From: JACDAN01 sp963842235
GTDB taxonomy: Bacteria; Actinomycetota; Thermoleophilia; Gaiellales; Gaiellaceae
DNA length: 64,000 nucleotides
Reading direction: 5' to 3'
Assembly (NCBI GenBank): GCA_963842235.1
Contig: CAWJFT010000003.1
Span: forward strand, 372,001-436,000
A program made the position numbers and the translations under genes. Below are positions 1 to 7,113 of the stretch, in pieces (the stretch's first letter is position 1; every line of letters starts with the position of its first letter). The notes below the pieces were generated by a model. The model was given only the letters and a program-made list of their open reading frames with translations, did not search any database and was not told where the DNA came from.

Positions 1-622
1 TGTCGACGGCGCCGTCGTAGAGCTGAGCTGCGCGTTCTGTGCAGGCCGGCGTGATGCCACCCACGACCTTGGGCACGTTCTTCGTCGTCCAGGTCTCGTT
101 CCCGGGATCGACCCGCTCGGGCGAGAAGGCGAGGTGGAAGTCGCGGCCGGCCTTGAGCCCGGTCTGTTCGAGGAGCGGCTGGACGACCTCGCGCGTCGTT
201 CGCGGGTAGGTCGTCGACTCGAGGACGACGAGGTGGCCGTTACGCAGCCGTATCGCGATCTGCTCGACGGCCCCGATCAGGATCGAAAGGTCCGGCTCGC
301 GCTGCTTCGAGAGCGGCGTGGGCAGCGCGATCAGGATCGCGTCGGCGTTGCGGAGCTCGTTGTACTCCGTGGTCGCCCGGATGCGGCCTTCCTCGACAAG
401 CGGGCCGAGCTCCTCCGACGGCACGTCCCGGATATGGCTCTCTCCCCGATTGAGCGCGCCGACGACGTCCTCGGAGACGTCGATCAGGAGAACCGAGCGC
501 CCCGCGGTCGCGAGCGTATGCGCCAGCGGGACGCCGACATAGCCTGCGCCGACGACCGCGGCGTCCCAGGTTCGGGTCTCCGGTTCCTGCTGGGTCTGCG
601 GTTCGATGGTTTCTTCGAGCAC
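1..622 (-). CDS. UDP-sugar (UDP-GlcNAc/UDP-ManNAc type) 6-dehydrogenase, 3' end outside window
   Basis: This is the N-terminal 207 codons of a nucleotide-sugar dehydrogenase that oxidises the C6 hydroxyl of a UDP-hexose to a uronic acid with NAD. The GTG start at 622 lies four bases after the wecB stop, so the two genes are co-transcribed. The Rossmann motif GAGYVGVPLA falls near residues 26-35, and FSPERVDPGN, typical of the UDP-HexNAc branch (WbpA/WecC/TuaD relatives), near residue 177. Pairing with a 2-epimerase suggests UDP-ManNAc to UDP-ManNAcA for a surface polysaccharide. The catalytic cysteine lies past the window edge, so activity cannot be judged. Confidence 0.88.
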   Translation of the reverse strand, partial: MLEETIEPQTQQEPETRTWDAAVVGAGYVGVPLAHTLATAGRSVLLIDVSEDVVGALNRGESHIRDVPSEELGPLVEEGRIRATTEYNELRNADAILIALPTPLSKQREPDLSILIGAVEQIAIRLRNGHLVVLESTTYPRTTREVVQPLLEQTGLKAGRDFHLAFSPERVDPGNETWTTKNVPKVVGGITPACTERAAQLYDGAVD

Positions 623-626
623 GGCG

Positions 627-1661
627 CTACAGGCTAGTCAGTAGATCCGCGATTCGGTCGGAGGCGTGCCCGTCGCCGTAGAGTTGCGGTCGCTCGTCCG
701 GCATTCGGGCATTCGCCGCCGCTTCCGCGATCGCGTCGGGATCGTCGTCGACAAGCACGTTCGCCCCGACCTCCACGGTGTCCTTCCACTCGGTCGACGG
801 CCGCATGGTCACGCAAGGGACGCCGTACCAGTACGCCTCCTTCTGCAGCCCGCCGGAATCGGTCAGGATCACGTGCGCCTGGGAGGCGAGCGCCGCGAAG
901 TCGAGATACCCGAGCGGCCGGATCATTCGGACGTGTCCGGGGGCCAGGCCCCTGGACGTGGCCACAGAAGCCGTGCGGGGATGGGCTGGGAAGATCACCG
1001 GGCGCTCGACTCTCCCGAGGCCGTCGAGAATCCTGGCCAGGCGCTCCGGCCTGACGTTGGCTTCTCGGTGGACGGTGGCCACGGCGTAGGCGCCGGGGTC
1101 CAGCTCGAGGACGGAGAGGATCGGCGAGCGCTCCCGGGCGATCGGGGCGAGCTTGAAGCTCGCGTCCGCCATCACGTCGCCGACGACCTCGGCCCGGCCC
1201 GGCACGCCTTCCGCGCGGAGCACGTCGCGCGAGCGTTCGTCCGGGGCGAAGAGCAGTGTCGCGATGCGGTCGACTTCCAGCCGGTTGTGCTCCTCGGGCA
1301 TCGACAGGTCACCGCTTCGTAGCCCGGCCTCGACGTGGCCAACGCGGGTGTCTCCCGCGGCGCGTGCGCCGGCGAGGGTCGAGCTCGTGTCCCCGTAGAC
1401 GAGGATCCAGTCAGGAGCTTCCGAAGCGACGATGCGCGCGATCTCCGGCACCATCCGCTCCACCTCGGGCGTACGGAGGTCGAGGCGATAGCTCGGCGGC
1501 TCCAAGCCGAGCTCGTCGTAGAAGACCTGCGAGAGCTCGGGATCGTAGTGCTGCCCGGTGTGGACGACGACCTCGTCGACCCCGCGCTCGCGCAGCGAGA
1601 CCGACACCGGCCCGGACTTGATGAACTGCGGGCGGTTGCCGACGACGGACAGGACCTTCAC
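627..1661 (-). CDS. wecB: UDP-N-acetylglucosamine 2-epimerase (non-hydrolysing)
   Basis: The 344-residue protein interconverts UDP-GlcNAc and UDP-ManNAc in the cytoplasm. Family landmarks are in order: GNRPQFIK (8-15), HTGQHYD (34-40), a GDTSST loop near 90, HVEAGLRSGD near 109, PEEHNR near 120, HREAN near 199 and DSGGLQKEA near 267. The length is normal for the family. Start is GTG at 1661. The next gene downstream is a UDP-sugar dehydrogenase, which fits a ManNAcA route for surface polysaccharide. Positions 931-963 inside the gene carry one copy of a palindromic repeat also found in sufD and in an intergenic region. Confidence 0.95.
   Translation of the reverse strand: MKVLSVVGNRPQFIKSGPVSVSLRERGVDEVVVHTGQHYDPELSQVFYDELGLEPPSYRLDLRTPEVERMVPEIARIVASEAPDWILVYGDTSSTLAGARAAGDTRVGHVEAGLRSGDLSMPEEHNRLEVDRIATLLFAPDERSRDVLRAEGVPGRAEVVGDVMADASFKLAPIARERSPILSVLELDPGAYAVATVHREANVRPERLARILDGLGRVERPVIFPAHPRTASVATSRGLAPGHVRMIRPLGYLDFAALASQAHVILTDSGGLQKEAYWYGVPCVTMRPSTEWKDTVEVGANVLVDDDPDAIAEAAANARMPDERPQLYGDGHASDRIADLLTSL
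931..963. repeat. dispersed palindromic repeat, copy A (inside wecB)
   Basis: Read on the minus strand this segment is GGCCACGTCCAGGGGCCTGG followed by CCCCCGGACACGT. It matches copy B (18805-18837) at about 31 of 33 positions, although wecB and sufD are unrelated. The reading frame used differs between the two genes. Confidence 0.7.
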
Positions 1662-1671
1662 GGCCCGGACC

Positions 1672-2604
1672 CTACGACGTGATCGCGAACCAGCTCTTCG
1701 TCGTCGGATCTGACATGAAGAAGCGCAGGAGCTGTCGCCCGACCTTGGTCGCCCCGGCCCCAGAGGGCAGCGTTCCGTCGTCGCGGACGTCCTCGCAGGC
1801 CCACGTGAACCCGTCGACGCGACCCTTTGCGCCGTCGGTCCACAGGTACGGGCCCCACCCGATCCACGGTCCGCGCAGCTTCTTCTCCATGCGGTCCTGA
1901 ATCAGCCAGCGGACGGCATAGCCGCTGTCATAGGCGGCCGGCTCAGGGTTGGTCGGCGTGATCGCGTAACCGCCGTATGTGCGGCTCGACGTGAAGATCA
2001 GCCGCAGCTTCGGGAAGCGCCGAGTGACGATCTGGACGATCGTGCGCAGGTTCGAGCGCAGCGCCTTTGCGTCCTGCGGAAACGGCCGGGCCTCGCCGGA
2101 GATCGCTTCCTTCAGCCAGACGACTTGCACGTCGCCGGCCGTCACGCCCGCGTCCTTGAGCCGTCGGTCGACCGCCGACCAGTAGCCCGCGGCAGGACGC
2201 GCGACGCGCCGGGCATCCCAGCCGTGCATTGCGCCGTCCACGAGCGTGACGGCCGGATTGACCTCGGTGTCTCCCGCCGCCTGGCGCATGAGCGAGCGGA
2301 ACTCGAGCGTCGCGTTGGACATGCCGATCGAGAGCACCACGGTCCGCCCGTTGATCGGGTGCACGCGCTTCGCGGCGCTGACGCCGGCCTTCAGGTACCA
2401 CCGCGGCGCAGTGTTGAGGCCACCGGGATAGAGGCCGCCCTTCTGGCCGCGGTACATCCGCTTCCCGAGATCGGTGAGCGGGATCAGCCCGGTCGACGTC
2501 TGGCTGCACTCGGCCGCCGACCGCGCCTCGCCGGTCGGCGCCTCAGCAGCCGCAACCGGGACGAGTACGAGCATGCCGACAAGGAACAGCCGCAGGGCGT
2601 TCAT
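1672..2604 (-). CDS. secreted SGNH/GDSL-hydrolase-like protein
   Basis: The 310-residue product begins MNALRLFLVGMLVLV, a signal peptide ending near AEA, so it is probably exported. The early segment VVLSIGMSNA resembles an SGNH block with the nucleophile serine in GMSN, and later blocks around DVQVVWLKEA and FTSSRTYGGY would sit in the same fold. I see no clean C-terminal DxxH pair, so hydrolase activity is inference. The ATG at 2604 is preferred to the in-frame GTG at 2622 because a TACCCT box lies seven bases before it. The gene is divergent from ndh. Confidence 0.7.
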   Translation of the reverse strand: MNALRLFLVGMLVLVPVAAAEAPTGEARSAAECSQTSTGLIPLTDLGKRMYRGQKGGLYPGGLNTAPRWYLKAGVSAAKRVHPINGRTVVLSIGMSNATLEFRSLMRQAAGDTEVNPAVTLVDGAMHGWDARRVARPAAGYWSAVDRRLKDAGVTAGDVQVVWLKEAISGEARPFPQDAKALRSNLRTIVQIVTRRFPKLRLIFTSSRTYGGYAITPTNPEPAAYDSGYAVRWLIQDRMEKKLRGPWIGWGPYLWTDGAKGRVDGFTWACEDVRDDGTLPSGAGATKVGRQLLRFFMSDPTTKSWFAITS

Positions 2605-2611
2605 GCGGTTC

Positions 2612-2617
2612 AGGGTA
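2612..2617 (-). promoter_or_regulatory. -10 box of a leaderless promoter (secreted SGNH-like gene)
   Basis: TACCCT on the minus strand ends seven bases before the ATG at 2604. Transcription would start at or next to the start codon, and no Shine-Dalgarno sequence is present. Confidence 0.5.
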
Positions 2618-2656
2618 CGCACGCGCTGTTAGCGGCCTGTAAGGGGAGGCGAGCCT

Positions 2657-2662
2657 TACGAT
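2657..2662 (+). promoter_or_regulatory. -10 box before ndh
   Basis: TACGAT lies six bases before an ATG at 2669. That ATG opens a five-codon ORF (MWADV, stop) which overlaps the ndh start at 2679. Ribosomes loading on a leaderless end could reach ndh by coupling. Confidence 0.45.
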
Positions 2663-2678
2663 CGCGACATGTGGGCTG

Positions 2679-4010
2679 ATGTCTGAGGGACGCCGAGCCG
2701 GCGACGCTCACCGGGTGGTCGTGGTTGGCGGTGGTTTTGGAGGGCTCCAGGCCGTCCTGAGGCTCAAACACGCCCCCGTCGACGTAACGCTCGTCGATCG
2801 GAGGAATTTCCATCTCTTCCAGCCGCTCACCTACCAGGTGGCGACCGGTGCGCTCTCGCCCGGCGAGATCGCCTATCCACTGCGGGCCATCTTCAAGCGC
2901 AACCGCAACGTCCGCGTGCTCATGGCCGAGGTCGCCGACTTCGATCTCGACGCGAGTGAGCTTCACCTGCGGTCGGTCTACGGCGTCCCGGCAGAGCCCA
3001 CGATCCCCTACGACACGCTCATCGTCAGCGGCGGCTCGCGTTACTCGTACTTCGGCCACGACGACTGGCGTGAGCACGCCGCCGAGGTGAAGTCGCTCGA
3101 GAGCGCGCTGATCGTGCGCAGTCGCCTCCTCAGCTCCTTCGAGGCCGCCGAGCAGGAGCACGACGCTGACCGGCGCGCAGCCTGGCTCACCTTCGTCGTC
3201 GTCGGCGCGGGTCCGACCGGCGTGGAGATGGCCGGCCAGATCGGAGAGCTCGCGCGCGACACCCTCCGGCGTGACTTCCGCACCATCGACCCGCGCACGG
3301 CTCGCATCCTGCTCGTCGAGGCTGCGGAACGCGTGCTCACGACCTTCCCGCCGTCGTTGTCGGCCAAAGCCGAGCGATCACTGCAGAGGCTCGGCGTGAC
3401 CGTGCTCACCCGCCAGATGGTGGTCGGCGTCGACGGCGAGAGCGTGACGATCGACGACGGAAGCGGCACGCCGGAACGAATCGCCACCCGGACAGTCGTC
3501 TGGGCGGCCGGCGTTACTGCCTCGAGTCTCGCGACAAGACTCGCGGAACTGACCGGGGCCGAAGTCGACCGCGCCGGACGGGTGACGGTTGAGCCGGATC
3601 TCACGCTACCCGGGCATCCCGAGGTCTTCGCGCTCGGTGACATGGTCCGGGTCCGCGACGCAAGCGGCAACCCGGTCGTGCTACCCGGCGTCGCGCCGGT
3701 CGCGATGCAACAGGGTCGCTATGCGGCGAAAACGGTGCGCGCTCGGCTGCGCTCGCGCCCCACCGCGCCGTTTCGCTACCGCGACAAAGGCAACCTCGCG
3801 ACGATCGGCCGCGGAGCCGGCGTGGCGGACATCAAGGGACTGAAGCTCAGTGGCTTCATCGCCTGGATGACGTGGCTTCTCGTCCACATCTGGTACCTCA
3901 TCGGCTTCCAGAACCGGCTCCTCGTCTTCATTCGCTGGTCGATCAGCTTCGCCACACATGGACGCGGCGCGCGGTTGATCACCGAGCCGGGGGCTGACCG
4001 GCGCGACTAG
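2679..4010 (+). CDS. ndh: type II NADH dehydrogenase (NDH-2)
   Basis: The 443-residue flavoprotein transfers electrons from NADH to quinone at the inner face of the membrane without pumping protons. The FAD-binding GGGFGG motif is at residues 17-22, the second dinucleotide fold (VVVGAGPTGVEMAG) near 172-185, and the FAD-contacting ALGDMV near 316-321. The C-terminal segment IAWMTWLLVHIWYLIGF is a hydrophobic, membrane-associating tail typical of NDH-2. The gene stands alone between divergent and tRNA genes. Start is ATG at 2679. Confidence 0.93.
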   Translation: MSEGRRAGDAHRVVVVGGGFGGLQAVLRLKHAPVDVTLVDRRNFHLFQPLTYQVATGALSPGEIAYPLRAIFKRNRNVRVLMAEVADFDLDASELHLRSVYGVPAEPTIPYDTLIVSGGSRYSYFGHDDWREHAAEVKSLESALIVRSRLLSSFEAAEQEHDADRRAAWLTFVVVGAGPTGVEMAGQIGELARDTLRRDFRTIDPRTARILLVEAAERVLTTFPPSLSAKAERSLQRLGVTVLTRQMVVGVDGESVTIDDGSGTPERIATRTVVWAAGVTASSLATRLAELTGAEVDRAGRVTVEPDLTLPGHPEVFALGDMVRVRDASGNPVVLPGVAPVAMQQGRYAAKTVRARLRSRPTAPFRYRDKGNLATIGRGAGVADIKGLKLSGFIAWMTWLLVHIWYLIGFQNRLLVFIRWSISFATHGRGARLITEPGADRRD

Positions 4011-4045
4011 CGCAACGACTTCGACTCGGTTAAGGGCGGGGGTGA

Positions 4046-4118
4046 TGGGCCGTGCAGGGATCGAACCTGCGACCTTGGGATTAAGAGTCTCCTGCTCTAC
4101 CAACTGAGCTACCGGCCC
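4046..4118 (-). tRNA. tRNA-Lys (anticodon CUU)
   Basis: The minus strand folds as a 73-nt tRNA starting GGGCCGGTAGCTCAG, with anticodon loop CTCTTAA, T-arm GCAGGTTCGATCCCTGC and discriminator A at 4046. CCA is not encoded. Three stem positions do not pair (7-66 G/A, 27-43 G/A, 29-41 A/C), which is more than usual for a tRNA in an otherwise normal genome. Confidence 0.93.
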
Positions 4119-4467
4119 GCCGACCGGCGAGGACAGCCACGGTTTCTGGACTGCCTGGACGCGAACGACCGGCGTAAACGAGCGGCCTCCGGCCGGAACC
4201 TGCGACTCCGACGCTCGTCCCTTCCTCCAGGATTGCAGAGGCACGAGGCCTCTTGTGAAGGGCACCGGGACGTCGCCGACACGTCCATGGAAGGCGAGAA
4301 CGCAGAAAGTCGCCACCGTGTCCCAGTCGAGACCGCCCTACGGCCACGGACTTTCCCTGAGCGCCCGATAGGTTCTTCGACCTTCGATCCGACTGGGTGA
4401 GCGTCGAGGCAGGCCGCCTTCACTCACGCTGACGGACTAGGCTCCTCGCAGTCGAGAGGAGGAACCA
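4119..4467. other. 349-bp intergenic region
   Basis: No gene is supported here; open frames on the minus strand are accidental and one runs through the tRNA. The right end holds the likely sod promoter, with TAGGCT at 4438-4443. I see nothing else with a clear function. Confidence 0.5.
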
Positions 4468-5073
4468 ATGCCGTTCGAAGTGCCACCGCTTCCGTACGAG
4501 TACGACGCCCTCGAGCCGCACATCGACGAGCAGACGATGCGGCTCCACCACGACAAGCACCACCAGGCCTACGTCGACAACGCCAATAAGGCGCTGGAAG
4601 GAACGGACTGGGCCGACCGCCCCGTCGAGGAAGTCCTGCAGAGCCTCGATTCCCTGCCGGAGGACATCCGCATGGCGGTCCGCAACAACGCCGGCGGGCA
4701 TGCGAACCACTCGTTCTTCTGGGAGATCATGAGCTCCCAGGGCGGCGGCGAGCCCGACGGCGAGCTCGCCAACGCAATCAACTCGGCCTTCGGCGGCGCC
4801 CAGCAGCTGAAGGAGCAGGTGAACGACGCAGGCGTGAAGCGGTTTGGGAGCGGCTGGACCTGGCTCGTCTTCGACGGCGGCTCACTGGCCGTGACCTCGA
4901 CTCCGAATCAGGACACCCCGCTGAGCGAGGGCAAGACGCCGATCCTCGGCATCGACGTCTGGGAGCACGCGTACTACCTCAAGTACCAGAACCGGCGTCC
5001 GGAGTATCTCGAGGCCTGGTGGAACGTGGTCAACTGGCCGGAAATCGCCCGGCGCTACGAGACCGCGCGTTAA
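4468..5073 (+). CDS. sodA: superoxide dismutase, Fe/Mn family
   Basis: The 201-residue enzyme converts superoxide to oxygen and hydrogen peroxide in the cytoplasm. Metal ligands are visible at His27 (LHHDKHH), in HANHSFFW near residue 80, and as the Asp/His of DVWEHAYYLKY near 166-170. Length is normal. A strong Shine-Dalgarno (GAGGAGG) sits seven bases before the ATG at 4468, so this mRNA has a leader, unlike many neighbours. A TAGGCT -10 box at 4438-4443 is the likely promoter. Fe and Mn forms cannot be told apart by eye. Confidence 0.95.
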   Translation: MPFEVPPLPYEYDALEPHIDEQTMRLHHDKHHQAYVDNANKALEGTDWADRPVEEVLQSLDSLPEDIRMAVRNNAGGHANHSFFWEIMSSQGGGEPDGELANAINSAFGGAQQLKEQVNDAGVKRFGSGWTWLVFDGGSLAVTSTPNQDTPLSEGKTPILGIDVWEHAYYLKYQNRRPEYLEAWWNVVNWPEIARRYETAR

Positions 5074-5092
5074 GCACCTGTAAAAAACCCCC

Positions 5093-5119
5093 TCAAGAGT
5101 CTAGGTTTGCCGCCGATAC
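5093..5119 (+). promoter_or_regulatory. sigma-28 (FliA/WhiG)-type promoter
   Basis: TCAA at 5093-5096, exactly 15 bases, then GCCGATAC at 5112-5119. This fits the known FliA/SigD/WhiG consensus (TAAA, 15 bases, GCCGATAA) with two substitutions. It ends 30 bases before the M23 peptidase start, and the short leader contains a CAACCG/CGGTTG hairpin. Confidence 0.6.
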
Positions 5120-5149
5120 AGGGACCAACCGTTTCTTCGGTTGCGTCCC

Positions 5150-6001
5150 ATGAGAGCTGTCGCCGCCACAGTTTTCGCCTCCCTCCTCCTCGCGCCGAGC
5201 GCGATCGGGGCGGGTGACCCCGAGGTCGCGGCGCTCCAGGTCGGGCTGCGCACTCACGGCTTCTACGCGGGGACGGTGGACGGCGTGCTGGGCGCCGGCA
5301 CCGTCCAAGCCGTTCAGCGGCTGCAGCGGAAGAAGGGGATCGCCGTCGATGGCGTCCCGGGCCCGCAGACGCGCAAGGCGCTCGGCCGGTACGGGAATCG
5401 CGCGCCGTTCGGCCGCCGAGTGCTCCTCGCCGGCATGCGCGGCTGGGACGTCGCGGCATTCCAGTTTGCGCTTGCGTGGCACGGATTCCCGTCCGGGGCC
5501 TTCGACGGCGTCTTCGGCTCGTCGACGGAAGAGGCATTGCTCGACTTTCAGCGGTGGAGCGGGCTCACGGTTGACGGTCGCGCCGGACCGTCGGTCATCG
5601 GCGCGCTGAAAGGGCCGGCACCGACCTGTCCGCTCTCCCTCTCCTCACCGATGCCGGGACCGTACGGCGACCTATTCGGGCCGCGCGGAAACCGCTTCCA
5701 CAGCGGTATCGACTACCCGGCCCAGCGAGGCGCTCCCGTCGACGCCGCAGCCAACGGTCTCGTCACCTTCGCGGGGTGGGCGGCCGGCGGCTGGGGCCGC
5801 CTCGTGACCGTCGCCCACTCGAGCGGCGTACGCACGATGTACGCCCACCTGTCGCGCGTCGCCGTTCGAGTCGGGCAGCGTGTCGAGGTCGGCCAGCGCG
5901 TTGGCCGCGTCGGATCAAGCGGCGAGGCGTCGGGCCCGCATCTGCACTTCGAGGTCCGCCTCCGCGGCGCCGCCGTCGACCCCCTCGGCGGGCTTCTCTA
6001 G
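5150..6001 (+). CDS. secreted M23 (LytM) peptidase with two peptidoglycan-binding domains
   Basis: The 283-residue protein has a signal peptide (MRAVAATVFASLLLAPSAIG), two PG_binding_1 repeats at about 25-75 and 85-145, each with a VDG-hG-T pattern, and a C-terminal LytM domain at about 155-283. The zinc ligands HSGID and HLHF are present. It should cut peptide cross-links in the wall. Start is taken as ATG 5150 rather than the in-frame TTG at 5141 because the signal peptide then begins normally. The upstream promoter resembles those read by FliA/WhiG sigma factors, which in other bacteria control motility, autolysis or sporulation genes. Confidence 0.9.
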   Translation: MRAVAATVFASLLLAPSAIGAGDPEVAALQVGLRTHGFYAGTVDGVLGAGTVQAVQRLQRKKGIAVDGVPGPQTRKALGRYGNRAPFGRRVLLAGMRGWDVAAFQFALAWHGFPSGAFDGVFGSSTEEALLDFQRWSGLTVDGRAGPSVIGALKGPAPTCPLSLSSPMPGPYGDLFGPRGNRFHSGIDYPAQRGAPVDAAANGLVTFAGWAAGGWGRLVTVAHSSGVRTMYAHLSRVAVRVGQRVEVGQRVGRVGSSGEASGPHLHFEVRLRGAAVDPLGGLL

Positions 6002-6004
6002 CCC

Positions 6005-6235
6005 TCAGGCAGGCGGCGGCCGTTCGTCCTCGACGTACGTCGCGCGCCGACGGCCGAAGTAGCCGGGACCGCCCCAGCTCGACCAGAACGCGAGCGAGAG
6101 CAGCACGCCGACGGCTCCGACGATCATCAGGATCCAGCCGATCGCATCCTCGTTGACGCCACCGATGTCGCTGGTGACACCCCAGACGAGGATCGCGCCG
6201 ACGGCGATCAACAACAGGCCTACACCAAGTCCCAT
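6005..6235 (-). CDS. small membrane protein, DUF6458-like
   Basis: The 76-residue protein has two transmembrane helices (about residues 3-21 and 31-50) and a basic, then acidic tail. The glycine-rich start MGLGVGLLLIAVGAILVWGV is typical of the small actinobacterial DUF6458 family, whose function is unknown. A good Shine-Dalgarno (AAGGAGG) precedes the ATG at 6235. The gene converges on the M23 peptidase gene with a three-base gap. Confidence 0.75.
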   Translation of the reverse strand: MGLGVGLLLIAVGAILVWGVTSDIGGVNEDAIGWILMIVGAVGVLLSLAFWSSWGGPGYFGRRRATYVEDERPPPA

Positions 6236-6322
6236 TCAGTCCTCCTTCGCTTGGCCGCGAGTCCCGCGGCAGAGGCCGGTGTACCCATTCCGTTTGACCT
6301 GCTAACTCCCGGTCTCAGCCTG

Positions 6323-6328
6323 TAGGCT
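6323..6328 (+). promoter_or_regulatory. -10 box of the cytochrome oxidase operon
   Basis: TAGGCT ends eight bases before the GTG start of ctaC, which has no Shine-Dalgarno. It is a leaderless-type arrangement. Confidence 0.5.
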
Positions 6329-6336
6329 CGCGGGCG

Positions 6337-7113
6337 GTGCGCGCGGGATCGCTCATTCGCGTTCTCTTGGTCGCTCTCCTGTTCGCCGCGATTGCGACGG
6401 CAATCGCGATCTTCGTCCCGTGGCTGCCCGACAACGCCTCCGTAGAAGGCGGCCGGATCGACTTCGTCTTCTGGTTCGTGACCGCGATCTGCATCGCGAT
6501 CTTCTCGGTCGTCGCGTCGGTAAGTGTCTATTCGCTGGTCAAGTTCCGCGCCAAGCCGGACGACGATTCCGACGGGCCCCCCGTCCACGGCCACACGGGC
6601 CTCGAGATCGCTTGGACAGCGGTTCCGTTGCTGCTCGTCCTCTCGATGATCGTCGTCAGCTCCGTTGCGTTGGCGAAGAACGACCGGGACCCGTCGGACT
6701 CGATGCGCGTCGAGGTCCTCGGCCAGCAGTTCGCGTGGCTCGTCGCCTACCCGCCGGCCGGAGCGGCCGAGGACACGGACGGCTTCATCTGCTTCAACCG
6801 GGAGACGGGCGCTCAGGTCGACAGGCGCTGCAAGAGTTCGACGATGCTCCTCTTGCCCCTCGACCGACCTGTGCGGCTTCATCTCACCTCGCGGGATGTG
6901 ATCCACTCCTTCTGGGTGCCCGAGTTCCGCCAAAAGCAGGACGCCGTCCCCGGCCTCGACACCCAGATCACGGTCACGCCGACGCGCACCGGCAACTTCC
7001 CGTTCATCTGTACGGAGCTCTGCGGGGCCGGTCATTCGCTGATGCGCAGCCGGGCTATCGTCATGCCGCAGAGCCAGTTCGACGCGTGGCTGAGGAGGGG
7101 GGTGCGTAGGTGA
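6337..7113 (+). CDS. ctaC: cytochrome c oxidase subunit II
   Basis: The 258-residue subunit accepts electrons from cytochrome c through its CuA centre outside the membrane. There is an N-terminal helix (about 7-29), a second helix (about 42-66) and a third hydrophobic stretch (about 88-108). A cupredoxin domain follows with the CuA ligands HSFWVPEF and CTELCGAGHSLM near the C-terminus. No fused heme c domain follows, so the electron donor must be separate, perhaps the di-heme cytochrome encoded at 11371-11994. Start is GTG at 6337. The stop overlaps the ctaD start by four bases. Confidence 0.93.
   Translation: MRAGSLIRVLLVALLFAAIATAIAIFVPWLPDNASVEGGRIDFVFWFVTAICIAIFSVVASVSVYSLVKFRAKPDDDSDGPPVHGHTGLEIAWTAVPLLLVLSMIVVSSVALAKNDRDPSDSMRVEVLGQQFAWLVAYPPAGAAEDTDGFICFNRETGAQVDRRCKSSTMLLLPLDRPVRLHLTSRDVIHSFWVPEFRQKQDAVPGLDTQITVTPTRTGNFPFICTELCGAGHSLMRSRAIVMPQSQFDAWLRRGVRR

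Noticed and set aside
4081..4347. Minus-strand ORF of 88 codons over the tRNA
   Set aside because: It reads through tRNA-Lys and has no family features; it is accidental.
5074..5149. c-di-AMP (ydaO) riboswitch before the M23 peptidase
   Set aside because: Such riboswitches often precede wall hydrolases, but the 76-bp gap is too short and lacks the conserved core.
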